Part shown: positions 1 through 11,600 of the stretch, piece by piece | Numbering within the stretch: the stretch's first letter is position 1 | How the letters are laid out: the number at the start of each line of letters is the position of its first letter | Assembly: GCA_946803715.1 (NCBI GenBank) | Contig: CAMPET010000206.1 | Span: 16,315 to 41,465 of the forward strand | DNA length: 25,151 bases | Direction of reading: 5' to 3' | From: Beroe ovata | Taxonomy: Eukaryota > Ctenophora > Nuda > Beroida > Beroidae | Program-made: the position numbers and the translations under genes | Notes under the pieces: generated by a model | Databases searched by the model: none | What the model saw: the letters and a program-made list of their open reading frames with translations, nothing else | Told to the model about the DNA's origin: nothing

Positions 1-32
<32 letters not shown>
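1..32. repeat. (AC)n microsatellite at window start
   Basis: Sixteen perfect AC dinucleotides open the window, followed by an imperfect AC-rich stretch to about 46. The same CA run reappears right after the N at 516, so it is part of the duplicated segment described next. Confidence 0.95.
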
Positions 33-40
33 CCACCCAC

Positions 41-992
41 ACACATGCGCATGCAGTATATGTACCATCTTTGAGCTGACAGTTAAACTTTTAACCGTGT
101 AGCAGTTATGCCTCCTACCATCAGTATTGTTCAAATAGTCACACTAGTCAGTACGCTTCAGCGTATTGCCGTGATAGCATCCTATGTTTTCTCGCTCATT
201 TCATCGTCTTTCACGGCCAAATTTTAGAACAATTTAAGCGAGTGAACATTATCATGTTTGATATCTGAACTTATCTATAGGCTTATTAGACATTCGAGCA
301 ACACTCACGATCAAAGATGGACGGTTTACGGGTGTTTAGACTTCCTTACAGATACTCTAAGTCTAACTCACCCAAAATAAAACTTGTTAAGTTTCGTACC
401 CATCAATATCCTGAATTATCCGTTGATCAACTCCACTCACTAAACCTGATAACATAACCACTGTTGCTAGGGTTGTTGCCATGGCAGCTACAAGCTCGAT
501 GATCCCACACCAGTTNCACACACACACACACACATGCGCATGCAGTATGTACCATCTTTGAGCTGACAGTTCAACTTTTAACCGTGTAGCAGTTATGCCT
601 CCTACCATCAGTATTGTTCAAATAGTCACAGTAGTCAGTACGCTTTAGCGTATTGCCGTGATAGCATCCTATGTTTTCTCGCTCATTTCATCGTCTTTCA
701 CGACCAAATTTTAGAACAATTTAAGCGAGTGAACGTTATAATCGTGTTTGATATACCTATAAGCTTATCAGACATTCGAGCAAAACTCACGATCAAAGAT
801 GGACGGTTTACGGGTGTTCAGACTTCCTTACAGTTACTCTAAGTCTAACTCACCCAAACTAAAACTGGTTAAGTTTCGTACCCATCCATAACCTGAATTA
901 TCCGTTGATCAACTCCACTCACTAAACCTGATAACCACGGTTGCTAGGGTTGTTGTCATGGCAGCTACAAGCTCGATGATCCCACACCAGTT
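41..992. repeat. Local duplication interrupted by N at 516
   Basis: Bases about 41-515 recur as about 530-992 with only scattered substitutions and a few small indels. The offset drifts from 489 to 477. Copy 1 stops abruptly at the N at 516, inside what would be the first coding exon (ATG at 481). Copy 2 continues into the intact exon (ATG at 958). The single N exactly at the end of copy 1, together with the low divergence, suggests two haplotypes or overlapping contig ends placed in tandem. A true tandem duplication cannot be excluded from sequence alone. Confidence 0.85.
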
Positions 993-2556
993 CTCCCCCC
1001 TCACTCCCTCAGTCTACCCAGATCAGTTCTCCAAGTCACCACCAGAACACTACTCCCAAACAGCTGACCCTAGTTCGGCGTATCAGACAAACTCCACACA
1101 GGTTGGTGCCGGTCAAAACCGGTCGAACCGGTAACTATTTCACTATCAGCTGTAGGATAAGCTGTATCAGTATAGTGTATACCGGTCAAGCTGTCTAGCT
1201 GAGAATGGTTACCCTCCCCCACATACCACCGGTAACATGATTCCAAATCATCAAATCGGTCCGCAATTTCCTGATGGTGAAGGCAGACTTGAATTTCCCT
1301 CAGATGGGGTACAGCCAATACAAGGATTTGCCAGGTATGCACCTCGCACCCGGTCAACACCCATATGGTTACCATGGTAACTTCATGCCTGGTTACCCCA
1401 TAGAGACGCATGGTCCTTCCTGGACATACGGGGCTGCTATCCAGGTAACGTGGTGACATGCTGATCTGAGAAGCGCAATGTGTCATGCTTTCTGACTATG
1501 AGTTGGTTACCATGGTTGCATAATGCACACTCGGTTACCATGGAAATCATGCCAGGGTATAGTTCCGGAACCAGAGAGATTTGGAGATCTCTGTGAGAAA
1601 GGACTGGTCTCAATCATCACAACCCCAACTCAAGATGTACCATGTAACACTCAACCACAGCTCAACACGACCAACATCAAGGTGTGGCATTGGGTCGATG
1701 CGTCCTTAACAAGTCTATATCTGTGCAATGACCATACTACATTGAGTTACAGTATGAGTAACACTCTAATGCTCAAATCAAACCCTTGATTTGCAAGAAT
1801 ATCAACAATACTTATCGAGTCACCATATCATATGATCATTCACAAGATCATCAACTTCCTCGTTTTTCAGGTCGAGACTGATGGTCCACTGAAAGTTGCT
1901 ACCCAGCACAGTTGCGAAACAACCTACGTGACAACCTCACAACCACTCATGTGTCACAGTACAATGGCCCCGCCCGGCGCGGCCCTTCCCACCTCACTCG
2001 AGTACAACTACACTCCGTGCACCACCGATCAGGTAAGTTGGAGAGAGATCATGATGAGCATGGTTTGTTGTGAGATTTGGCCGAGTTGAGAGTGGTTTTT
2101 AAACTACTTTAAATTAAACTACTTTAAATTAAAGTATTTGAGAGTGGTTTCTGAACTAGCGATCGAATGATAGGATAAGGAAACGGTTTCTAGTTCTCGT
2201 ATCATTCTATTTTAGTTCTTGTATCATAATCATGCGAATGATATTGATAATCATGGATTCTCATCATACCTATCATTCTTTTACCCTCCCTAGATGAGAG
2301 AACCTGCTTACCACAGTGGAATGGGATGGTCAGCTGACATGGATCCGTTCTACCCTCCAGACATGAGATCGCTCCTCCCGGGTGAGTTTTGGCAGCTACT
2401 CGTCTCCCAACTGGGATAAAGTCGGGATTTATCTAGTAAAATTGCCCAAATAAAAACCGAAACTAAGTTACATTCCCAGGATCGCATCTTGTTGGTAACA
2501 GCGGATCGAGTGCTCTACCGAGCCCATGGGATTATTACAGGACTTCCAACACATGA
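958..2556 (+). CDS. Tyr/Pro/Ser-rich protein, unknown fold, 5 exons
   Basis: Proposed exons: 958-1101, 1304-1444, 1871-2032, 2294-2381 and 2480-2556 (TGA). Together they give 203 aa, and phases 0,0,0,1 agree at all four introns. Later splice sites are strong (CAG/GTAAGT at 2032, TTTTTCAG before 1871, CCG-G/GTGAGT at 2381). The first donor, CAG/GTTGGT at 1101, is weaker. No catalytic or membrane motif is visible. The product is low in charge and rich in Tyr, Pro, Ser, Met and His (for example GQHPYGYHGNF, DMDPFYPPDM, a C-terminal SPWDYYRTSNT). That composition resembles activation or assembly regions of transcription factors, but no DNA-binding domain is present. The ATG at 958 has an upstream in-frame stop at 889, so a start here is reasonable; an acceptor-type join to exons left of the window is less likely but possible. 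A truncated copy of the first exon lies at 481-515. Confidence 0.6.
2101..2135. repeat. Short direct repeat in intron 3
   Basis: AAACTACTTTAAATT occurs twice in a row (2101 and 2116) in the third intron of the first gene. This looks like simple replication slippage, with no evident function. Confidence 0.8.
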
Positions 2557-4614
2557 GCTGACACCACATGACAACATCTTGTTAACATGACAACACAGCT
2601 GTAGCTATGATGACACGTGTCAATCAGACTGTCAGAACAAGCCTATGCGGAATAGACTTGCGGAATAGGCTTGCGGAATAGGCTATACCTATAGGCAAAA
2701 TAATAGCCAGAAATTGACGTCGAAAACTTCATAATGAGTGGATATAGTAGAATTTGGATCATCCAGTTCTGATATCAGATTGACATGATGGAGAATCTGA
2801 AGCTCGGTTCTTATTGGTGTAGATCTGTCTTTACAATAAGCTTCCGTCTAAACCATTTAAGCATCGGTTTTAGGAGAATTGCACATGTTCAATGTTCATA
2901 TTGCCCAGAAATTACAATCGAGATAAATGCACGAAGAAAAATATTGTTTGGTCTGATTGTGATCCGGGCACATATATCATTCTGCTCATAAAATTTACCA
3001 CGCGTTTAGCATTTCTAAATACTGATTACTGTGGATTGCTGTATTGCTGACTTGTGTATAAATCATGCTTCTCACTCAGAGAATGAGTTTTACTTTGTGA
3101 TTAGCGTATTCGATCACTCGCCACACTCTCACCATATATAGGAATTAGGATCGCGATTTCAAAGACCCCACCTTATAAAATCTACAGTAGCAGATAGCAT
3201 GTTTGGGGCTGTTGTGCAAGAGTTGTGACTTGTGAGTGACACAACTGACACCAACGGGGAGGTCTTGCTGATATAGTGTTTGAAAATCTGTAGTGAATAT
3301 GGAAATATAATACAAGTCTCCTTCTCGTCTACCTTAACATATGACAGTTTGGCAAATTTTAGAACTTGATGTCTATCGTAGGTACTGGGGTGTGATTGAT
3401 TAAATTGCGTCGTATAAGTTGGATTGATTAAATGTCATAGTCACAGCTACCATATGAATCATATTTATACTGAGTACTAAGCGTGTATACTTGTTCTGTT
3501 AGAGGATGTTCAGTGTTATACTTATAGCACTCAGAAAGTGGTACGTGTGTTTTTCTTCTTCCATTCCCCCCAAAAAGTTTCTGAGCTGAGCAGGAACATG
3601 TAGGTACATGATTAAATAGGTACATGATTTAATAGGTACAGCTTCCCCCTCTCTCATTTACCCACCTCCAGCTGATTTCTCCCTAGATAATCGCAATGAA
3701 CACACATGCATGAACTTTTAGAAATGACTCGTTCTAACCGAGCATACACAAGGCAGTGCGATATCTCTCGAACCCATAACCCACTTCCGAGCATATGAAC
3801 TCTATTTCCAAACCTGAGTTGTTTGGAGTTACCTTATTGTAGCCTAAAAAGGATCCGCTAAACTGAGCGTTCCATGGAGGGTGGTCATGCCTATTAATTC
3901 CGTACACTAACTATAGTAACTGGTGGTACATGTTCACATGGTAGTCATGACAACCATTGGCATGGTAACACTTGGTACTTATTGGCATCATGGTTAGGAA
4001 GTAGGATATGTACGAGTCCTGGTGATCATGAAGTAGTTATTCAACTCACTTAAAGTTAACTAACTCACTTATATACGCGGTCACTTATAGTTGGAAAATA
4101 CAGCAGCTGCTTGCGCGCTATGTTTGTTGCAGCTTGAGAGCTATAGGTATAGCCTGAACACAGGTTTGATACATTTCCATTGAAGTTAACTATTTCCCCT
4201 AACATGAATCTTCCTTTCCCTACATCCGGGCTACAAACAGTATGTAATTATTAAGATTAATATTTAGTTCAATTTAGATCAATATATCATGTTATTTGAC
4301 ATGTATGATGATGATTAATTATTAAGACTTATGATCTCACATCAATAAATTCTCAATAATGCAGCCTAGCTCCGCCTTTTGTACGTTGGCAAGCTAGTTC
4401 TGACTTGTTAAGCCTCGTTAATCAGGGTCTTTACAGTGTCCAAGATGCCCGACTTTTGCTAATTTGCTAATCTGGAGCTCAGCTAAACCTTCTACTCGTC
4501 ACGATTTCAATCCTAAATGTTACTACTCTCATGAAAGAAATCTCCAGCTAGACTTTGCTATGATCAGGATGTAGCACCACACTATTCCCTGAGCTCATTT
4601 CTCAACAAGAGATC
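2557..4614. other. Intergenic stretch without recognisable gene
   Basis: No ORF here shows a domain, a plausible exon chain or typical coding composition on either strand. The stretch holds a 13-bp repeat present three times at 2647-2684 (GCGGAATAGGCTT) and a short repeat built on AGGTACATGATTAAAT around 3601-3640. One near-consensus X-box-like site lies at 3941-3954 (GTAGTCATGACAAC). It should contain the 3' UTR of the first gene and the promoter of the GPCR gene, but I cannot mark either precisely. Confidence 0.6.
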
Positions 4615-7308
4615 ATGATAACCCCAGCTACACTGGCGATCTCTCCTCCCCTCCCCCATGATGCCGGAGTCGCGGGGAACCAGAGTGGATCAGCTGATTG
4701 TGTAGTCGGGATCCTCCTCACTGTAGTCAGCGTAGTGGCTGTACTAGGTGAGTATTGAGTAAATCAGTTGACACCACTTCATGTTCCTGACTCAGACTGG
4801 TGTCAACGGTTTTCACTATAATGTCAACTGTCCGTACATTATTGTGCACACTCACAGGTAACGCTGTGATACTCCAAGTGATAAAGATACAACGGCGGAA
4901 GAGTGTTTGTGAGTACATATTCGCTGAGATAGCTCTAGCCCACTGTCTAGGTGGTGTCACGGCAATGGTGTCATCGATCATCCTCTTATCAGGTAATGTG
5001 GTGTCACACGTCCGTGCAAACATCATACTCTCCAAGTCCATGATCATCAAAAAGGGTAGAATTAGAAACTATTGATTATGACTATGAGTACCGAAAATAC
5101 ACTGATCTTTCTCACAGGACGACAGTTACCACTTAGCAACGAACAACTATCCCCTAGCAACGAGCAAGTATCCCCTAGCAACGAGCAAGTATCCCCTAGC
5201 AACGAACACTTACCACCTATCAACGGACACCTTGGCAGAACTCTCAGTGTTATCACATCACTGGCATGGCATTTCGTCGTGTTACTCACCCCAATGTTGC
5301 TCTGTTTAGTAGTTGCTGGTCGAGTCATCATCAGATTGAACCCGCTCAGGTTTGTTCTCAGTTTTTCTTCTTCTCAGCTATCACTCGGAGGTCTCTCTTG
5401 GGAGGTTCTTTTGGCGTCTCAAAACCTAATAATCAGAGGAAAATTAACATCAACATGAAATATTTCAATGAGGGGTAAAATGAAACAATCGATATCACCT
5501 GATTTCAGGTATGAAGAGATTGTCAATGCTACCTACGTAGTCACTGGATCTATTGTCTCGTGTATTGCTAGCGCTACTGGAGCTGGAATTCCTCTCATTT
5601 TCTCAGGTATAACAGCTGTTTAACGTTAGCGTGATTCGTATTTGCCGCGTGAACTCACCCTGAAAATTCAATATAGCTATTCATCGATATTCGCAGGATT
5701 CAGAATCGATGTGGATCCAACTTGGGCGTTTCCCCACAAGAACCTACCATCAACCGGAAGTGACAGGTAATCACACATTATGATCACACAGGTAAGCACA
5801 CATTATAAGCACACATTAAGGAATTGCGTTCGAGTTCTCCAGAATTCATACATCTGGAGAGATATAGTTTCCATGGCAACCCTCACTTCCACCTGTCCAG
5901 GTACCTGACAATCGGGTGTTTTCTCGGTCCATTTCTCCTCCTGGAACTGACTCTTCTGTTCATGATAGTTTTTGCTGTGGCAGATGTCAGGAGGTTGAGG
6001 AGAGAAACGTCGGAGACTCCCAAGACATTCATTCAGGATGGTTTGAGGACGATTCTAGCACAGACAATGGTACCTCTACCCACAGGTATGTCAACACTCT
6101 TTGATTTTGACTATCATAGAGCTCTTCGAGTATCAGTTGGTGTAAGTTCTCTTGTTGAGGTGCTTCTCAAAGTCAAAATCAACTGAAATGACAATTCCTG
6201 TGAAGTGTGAGTGTCACTCCGACTCTTTCAAGTGGTATAATGCTTAAATTCAACCTAAAAAGTCTTATAATTCCTGAACCTCACAGTCCTGGAGGGTTCA
6301 GAACATGAGCAGGGTTTCAGACGGGGATCAGAGGAAAGTCAAGTTGCTATGGAAACAGATACTACAGACAATAACCATAGCAACAACAACAACAACAACA
6401 ACCATGGCAACAACCATACTAACAACAACAACTGCAGCAGCAACAACAACAACAACAATAATCTGTGCCAGCACGACATTGAAATGACGGGGGACAAGAA
6501 ACAAGCAAGAGAAATCATGAGGTAATATCACGTGGGACAGATAGCGCGTTATACCCAACGCGTTATCATTCTTATCACCATTACAACGAGACGTAATCAC
6601 GTGGTACCTCAGGTGGATGGATGAAAGTGCACGAGTCATCTCCGCATCAAGCAGTCAACTTTCACAGTGTGATTCGGTACTGTCATGGTAGGTGGCAAGA
6701 CATATTTATTTGGCAAAATTCCAAGGAATTTTTTATCTAATTGTTCTTGTGTCGGGGAGGTTGACTTAGTGATTTTCACCAGCTATAATAGGTCTGTTCG
6801 GAGCACACCCACCTCGCAACGAAACGGCAGCCGCCACACCACTCGTCCTGCAGAGAGTTCTAACCACACTCCTGGGAGCATGACATCGTCACGCTCAGTA
6901 TTCGCCCGTCACTCACTCTGGAACAGCGTGCTATCACGATTCTCCCTGTACAGCCCAGCGCCCGGAGGGGCGGGCACAGCCGCAGCCCGCAGCAAGGAGC
7001 AACAGATAAAACTCATCTCCCTCCACCTTTCCCTGTCCCTTCTCCTCAGTCACGTGGTATTGACAGTTTACGGGGTGGCGTCCATGTTGGGGACAGAGGG
7101 GACAGTATTCAGAGAGTCCCGGGTGTATCTGAGGGGGTGCTATCACGCGTCAGTGTTCCTTAACTCGGCAATAACCCCAGCCGTGTTCTGGTCGTTTCAT
7201 CAGAGGTACAGAGAGAGGGTTTCCTTCTACTTTTACAAAGTGAAGATAGTTCTGACTCTCATTGCTAACACCTGTCTTATGATAAGAGGGGCGGTTAGGG
7301 TGGGGTGA
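4615..7308 (+). CDS. Rhodopsin-like (class A) G protein-coupled receptor, 9 exons, orphan
   Basis: Exons: 4615-4747, 4858-4992, 5118-5349, 5509-5606, 5697-5766, 5901-6085, 6287-6521, 6613-6687 and 6792-7308 (TGA), giving 559 aa with phases 1,1,2,1,2,1,2,2 matching throughout. The N-terminus is short and extracellular with an N-glycosylation sequon at Asn22. TM1 (about 28-54) has GN at 45-46. TM2 is about 62-89, with IALAHCL aligning to LAVADLL and so His73 at the usual Asp2.50. TM3 (about 131-159) ends in GRV (157-159) at the DRY position and is followed by the typical loop proline (RLNPL). TM4 is about 175-198. TM5 (224-252) carries a central Pro. TM6 is about 460-487. TM7 has N512 and ITPAVF (515-520) in place of NPxxY, and a basic helix 8 follows. 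Unusual: five tandem heptads in extracellular loop 1 (residues 93-127), no Cys at the start of TM3, and a roughly 205-aa third intracellular loop with an Asn run at 313-343. It probably signals at the plasma membrane. The ligand is unknown and coupling cannot be inferred. Confidence 0.9.
5126..5230 (+). repeat. 21-bp coding minisatellite (heptapeptide repeat) in GPCR exon 3
   Basis: Five in-frame units of 21 bp encode LPLSNEQ, LSPSNEQ, VSPSNEQ, VSPSNEH and a diverged LPPINGH, filling the loop between TM2 and TM3. The central units are nearly identical at DNA level (core CCCCTAGCAACGAGCAAGTA). The repeat keeps frame, so copy number can change without breaking the receptor. Loop 1 in class A receptors is normally only a few residues long. 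Confidence 0.9.
6368..6461 (+). repeat. (AAC)n coding microsatellite, poly-Asn in GPCR exon 7
   Basis: Imperfect CAA/AAC repeats encode an Asn-rich run (residues about 313-343) interrupted by His, Ser, Gly, Thr and Cys. It lies in the third intracellular loop. The reverse strand of the same stretch is open as a Val-rich frame, but that is a by-product of the repeat. Confidence 0.9.
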
Positions 7309-7466
7309 TGGGAAGTATCTACTTCCACTTTTCATCTCTCCATATGGAAGTTGAGAAATGGAATCGTCTACTAGCATAACTTGGGGACAAATCTGGGATG
7401 TGGTGCATATTTTCAGAGTCATATTTGTCATGGATGTCGACAGGTCTACTTTTTTCGAACTTATAG

Positions 7467-7472
7467 AATAAA
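7467..7472 (+). terminator. Candidate polyadenylation signal of the GPCR gene
   Basis: AATAAA lies about 160 bp after the GPCR stop codon, in AT-rich DNA. The canonical hexamer and sensible 3' UTR length are the only support. Confidence 0.45.
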
Positions 7473-8291
7473 AACATGGATGTATAAACGAATTTAACAA
7501 TTGTATAAGTCAATTTGATTATACATAATTGAACAAATATATCATAAGAAAACTCTCAATTCTTTTAACAACAAATATAATACATCTCCTGCAAAGATTG
7601 CAGAGCCTATCGCCACCAAGTAATTACCATAGTATTAGAAAGTGGCGATTAAGTTATTGCTTTTGAGTCAATACTAGCAGTTCTATCTACTCTGAGAGCT
7701 AAAAGTATTCTATTATTCATACTCATAGCAATGTGAAAACCTGGTTGCTTGAAATTGCAAATCGCTTGCAGTTGCTTCATCTAATGTTCAAATTTGCTGT
7801 CAAATAGATATCAAGGACCAAAATTGGCACCTGATAAATCACAAAATGTTCAACTGTTGTACTAATAAAAGTGGTATCCGCGATTAGAGCACCATCTTTC
7901 CCATCAGCTAATTATACAGCACATTATATAATCACCCCTCATAATATCCATAAATTTAAACATATCTCCAGTATCAACATGACACAGTGGCAATCAGCTT
8001 TGCATCTATAGATAAGAATTCGTTGCTCGGCAACGACAAGCACGTTTCGGTCAATTAACTGTTTCGGTCGATTAACTTTCGCCAAATCAGTTTATCAATG
8101 ATCAGAAGTACACGATTAATCAACAGCGCGAGCATATCTTAATTGGACATTCGGAGCATCTCTTTTTTTTCTTGAATAGAACCCTTTAGCTAATTATAAT
8201 CTTAAACTTTGCGATGTAATTTTAGATTTGACTCATGAAGAGCTTTAATTAACAACTGCGAATAAGTTTTTGCAATTGTATGAATGCTCAA

Positions 8292-8297
8292 TTTATT
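8292..8297 (-). terminator. Candidate polyadenylation signal of the Ig/Kazal/VWD gene
   Basis: TTTATT on the plus strand reads AATAAA on the minus strand, about 330 bp beyond the TAA of the minus-strand gene. Support is position and canonical hexamer only. Confidence 0.35.
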
Positions 8298-8629
8298 CAA
8301 GCTAACAGTTAATGTCCGCTAATATTTACATTTTACAACTATACAGTATACATTGTACATTGTACACAGTACGATACATACTCTGTATACAGAATATTTT
8401 GCAAATTGATAATCTATCCATCTTCATTTTATCTCCGAGTCCTTATCATATCTGCAGCTATACATTATCATCTCTGTTCATCACCACGTGGATTCATTCA
8501 TCACCTCAGATATTGTTCCCATGGCAACACACATCCGGTGCGCGCGGCTCCTCGAGAATCCCTTTGTTGAGAATTGCAAACTATATGAAGTTTCACGTAC
8601 CTATGTATCAGCGCCGGCCGGCTCGTATA

Positions 8630-11600
8630 TTACAACGTCGGACCACACCCTCTAAACGGCAGTTCGTTAGAGGGACAGTTGCTGCCGGCTAGGACGTTCT
8701 TTACGTTACACTCGGGGTGTAAACACTGCGATACTTGGAAACCTGTGGAGGCAGGGGTTGTCATCGATACGAGGTCAGTGTTGTCATGGTAACATGTTAC
8801 AATAACTTGAGGTTGTCAATAAAGATCATAGTTGATGACAACCACATTGTGGTTGTTATAGCAACGCCTAACGATCTGAGTTCAAACTGTGGTGATGCTG
8901 TTTTTCAGGAAAATTAGTAAGGTAGTGATAATGGATATTCAAATTATAACCACTTCCAATACCTGCAACACTGCAGATCTCGTTGAAGGCGGCAGTAGCT
9001 CTGCAAGGTGCCGGATAGGCGCTCAGATACTCCTTCGAACAGGAATCGTGGATACAGGTTGATAGATACCAGTTCATGTCAACTGCTTTCCTACATCTCC
9101 TACGAGTTGTGGACCGATTAGGTGTTCGGAATGAACCATAAAATTGGATAGAGAATGAAGGGGACGAAACTTTTAACGAAGGAGTATATGACAGTTGAGC
9201 ACTCACTTGAATCCTGGACACTCGAAGATATCTTTACACATCTCAGTGGCAAGCCAGCGGGAGTGTTTCGTACACTGATACGTCTGCGGGGAAGCAAGAA
9301 GTGAGATACGAAGTGGGGGTAAAAAGAGAGATGCTCATTCATATTTATCAGGGATTTTGAGTATTATTCTGTTGATAATACACCGGATTCCGCATAGTCT
9401 GAACTCACCTGTAAGTAGCTAGGTTCACACTGGTTGTAGTAATCTAATCTATTGTCCACGACCCTCCTCAACGCTTCCTCCTGCCCCAGTAAACTGCTCT
9501 GGTAGGAGTTCTGTCCCCAGTTATTACCCCCGCACAGCCCGCACGTCTGGGTGTGTTGGTACCCGTCCTGGAGTACCACGTGAGCTGTGGAGACTCCATC
9601 CCTGTGTGGGGAGAATATTATATCGTCATGGAGACACAGAGATAGGGGAGGATCAGGGAATCTTATAGTTGTCAAGTGTTGTAGTCAAATGAGCGAGATA
9701 TGATAGAAAACATGCTATTAGTCCGGTATAAGAAAAGAAATGAGTCACATATTATGGCGCGGGTTTTATAAACCATACCAGATGATCCGTATTTCTGGCA
9801 GGGTCACATGAATATGAGTTCCATTCATGGAGAAGTGAACGTCCTCCTTGTCAAACACTCTCTCGTCATCTTCTCTCATGACAAAGTGCTCGTACCCCAT
9901 GTTCACATACCAGCCTCTGCCAACCTATACAGAGAACCACAGGGATGAGCTATGGGAGGTCCGGCCCGGAGCAAACAATAATTGGGGAATTAATCGGCAT
10001 TTGTCCAGTTGTCAATAGTTTGCTGTAAATGCCCTTATATGGTAAAAATTTATCGTCTGTACCTTACCTCAAAGTACATGTTTCGGTGATACACAGTGAC
10101 AGCTTCCAAACAGGTTGCCTGTACCCTACAACCCCCGAAACGGCTGTAAACGAACCAATCGTTGGATTTGCAGTCCCGAGCCATCATATACGAGCACTCT
10201 CCCCTGCGGAGGATAGGCTGTTTGAAAGAATCAGGGGTTCTCCGAGCATACAGCAATTCGCTGATTCGTGGGATTCCATGAATCCAAATGATGATGCTTT
10301 TCATGGGGTGATGAAAAGCTTTCACACCATAATATTGTCTCGCCAGTCGCCGCGGTAACACCGAATGTAATTTCCCCGAATATGCCGATTTCTCACAAAA
10401 TAACGTATATAATTAGGTCAGCCCAATATCTGCGCTCGACATAATTTATCCCACAATTAATCAGAGCAACATGGATTCTATAGAAGTATAGACTATAGGG
10501 TACGGCGAGCATTTTGGGGCTTCAACAACATCCTGTCAGTTGTTTGTAGTTTTAATCAATGATTCACCCCTAGATCATCTCTCATTTTAGAACTATGTGA
10601 GTGACATAATGTTGTGTTGTCATGACAACAGTGGGAAGCCGCGCTTAGTCCTGTGAGAAGGTGAATCCTGAGAAATTTGGGCGTTGGCAGAGATCGCACG
10701 GCTTCAAAACCATGCATATAGTTGCTGTAGTAACGGTATATCACGATTCACGTACAATTTCGCAGGCTTGCAGACGTGTGAGCATTCGGATTCGGTATCC
10801 GTCCAGACACTCAATTTGTAACAAATATTGGTGATTGAGTGTTGTCATGACGACGAACTCACCCAAATGAGTAGAACTGAGAGTCGAATGTCCGGACATG
10901 TCCATTCCCAGCCACTACACAAGTTGGGAGGACGGGGGGAGTTTCCACATGGAGCTCAAATACGTTACTCTGAGCGATATAGTCACCACAAGTCCTCGCT
11001 TGACAAAAGTACAGACCTGTGGAGTGTGGGGTCAGGATAAGGTGGGGTCAGCGATAAGGTGGTGTCAATGATGGATTGACACCGATGTCAACGGTAAAGA
11101 GTGTCACTGAAGTGGTGTTAGTCGTGAGATACTGAGATGACTTAGTCTTCTCAATATCATGTCTAACAGTTTACACAAGTCACTAGAGTCAGTGTAAAAC
11201 ATTTTACAATCAAGTAAGAGGCGTCAGACTTTGTTTGTGAATATGTTTATGTTGATGCTTTTCGTTAGCGTAGAAGACAATGAATAATTTTCAAGCCCGT
11301 TCGAGACGGCGAACCTCCTAAAATGATGAAAAGTAATGCATTGAAATCAAGAATAGGTATGAGTCAACACAAAATTTAACTAGATTAGAATCGCCAATCC
11401 CTTTATTTAGAGGGCTTGATAAATTATCACCCCTAATAAATCGGGATTTAATCGAATCAATTCCGTGTAATTATGAATTCATATCCAAAACAAGGGGAAG
11501 TTCATATTTTGAATAACACAATAGAATTTTGGCAGGAGGGTGAAAGGAATATTTTGTTTTTCTCAGCCAAATTTTATTCAATCGCCAGACAAAAGTATTT

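Larger units (their letters stand above)
7309..8629. other. Convergent intergenic region
   Basis: AT-rich spacer between the ends of the GPCR gene (plus strand) and the Ig/Kazal/VWD gene (minus strand). No coding exon is supported on either strand. It contains candidate poly(A) signals for both neighbours, a spaced inverted repeat GTTGCTCGGCAAC at 8022-8034, and an exact X-box-like site GTTCCCATGGCAAC at 8515-8528. Confidence 0.6.

Noticed and set aside
387-608. 73-aa minus-strand ORF across the N at 516
   Set aside because: It spans an undetermined base and a CA repeat and lies in a probable assembly duplication.
1070-1486. 138-aa minus-strand ORF
   Set aside because: It is antisense to the exon chain of the first gene, which has consistent splice sites and phases; no motif.
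5062-5331. Minus-strand ORF with repeated CSLLGDT peptide
   Set aside because: Antisense shadow of the 21-bp repeat in GPCR exon 3.
6328-6639. Val/Ala-rich minus-strand ORF
   Set aside because: It is the reverse frame of the AAC repeat coding for the GPCR Asn run.
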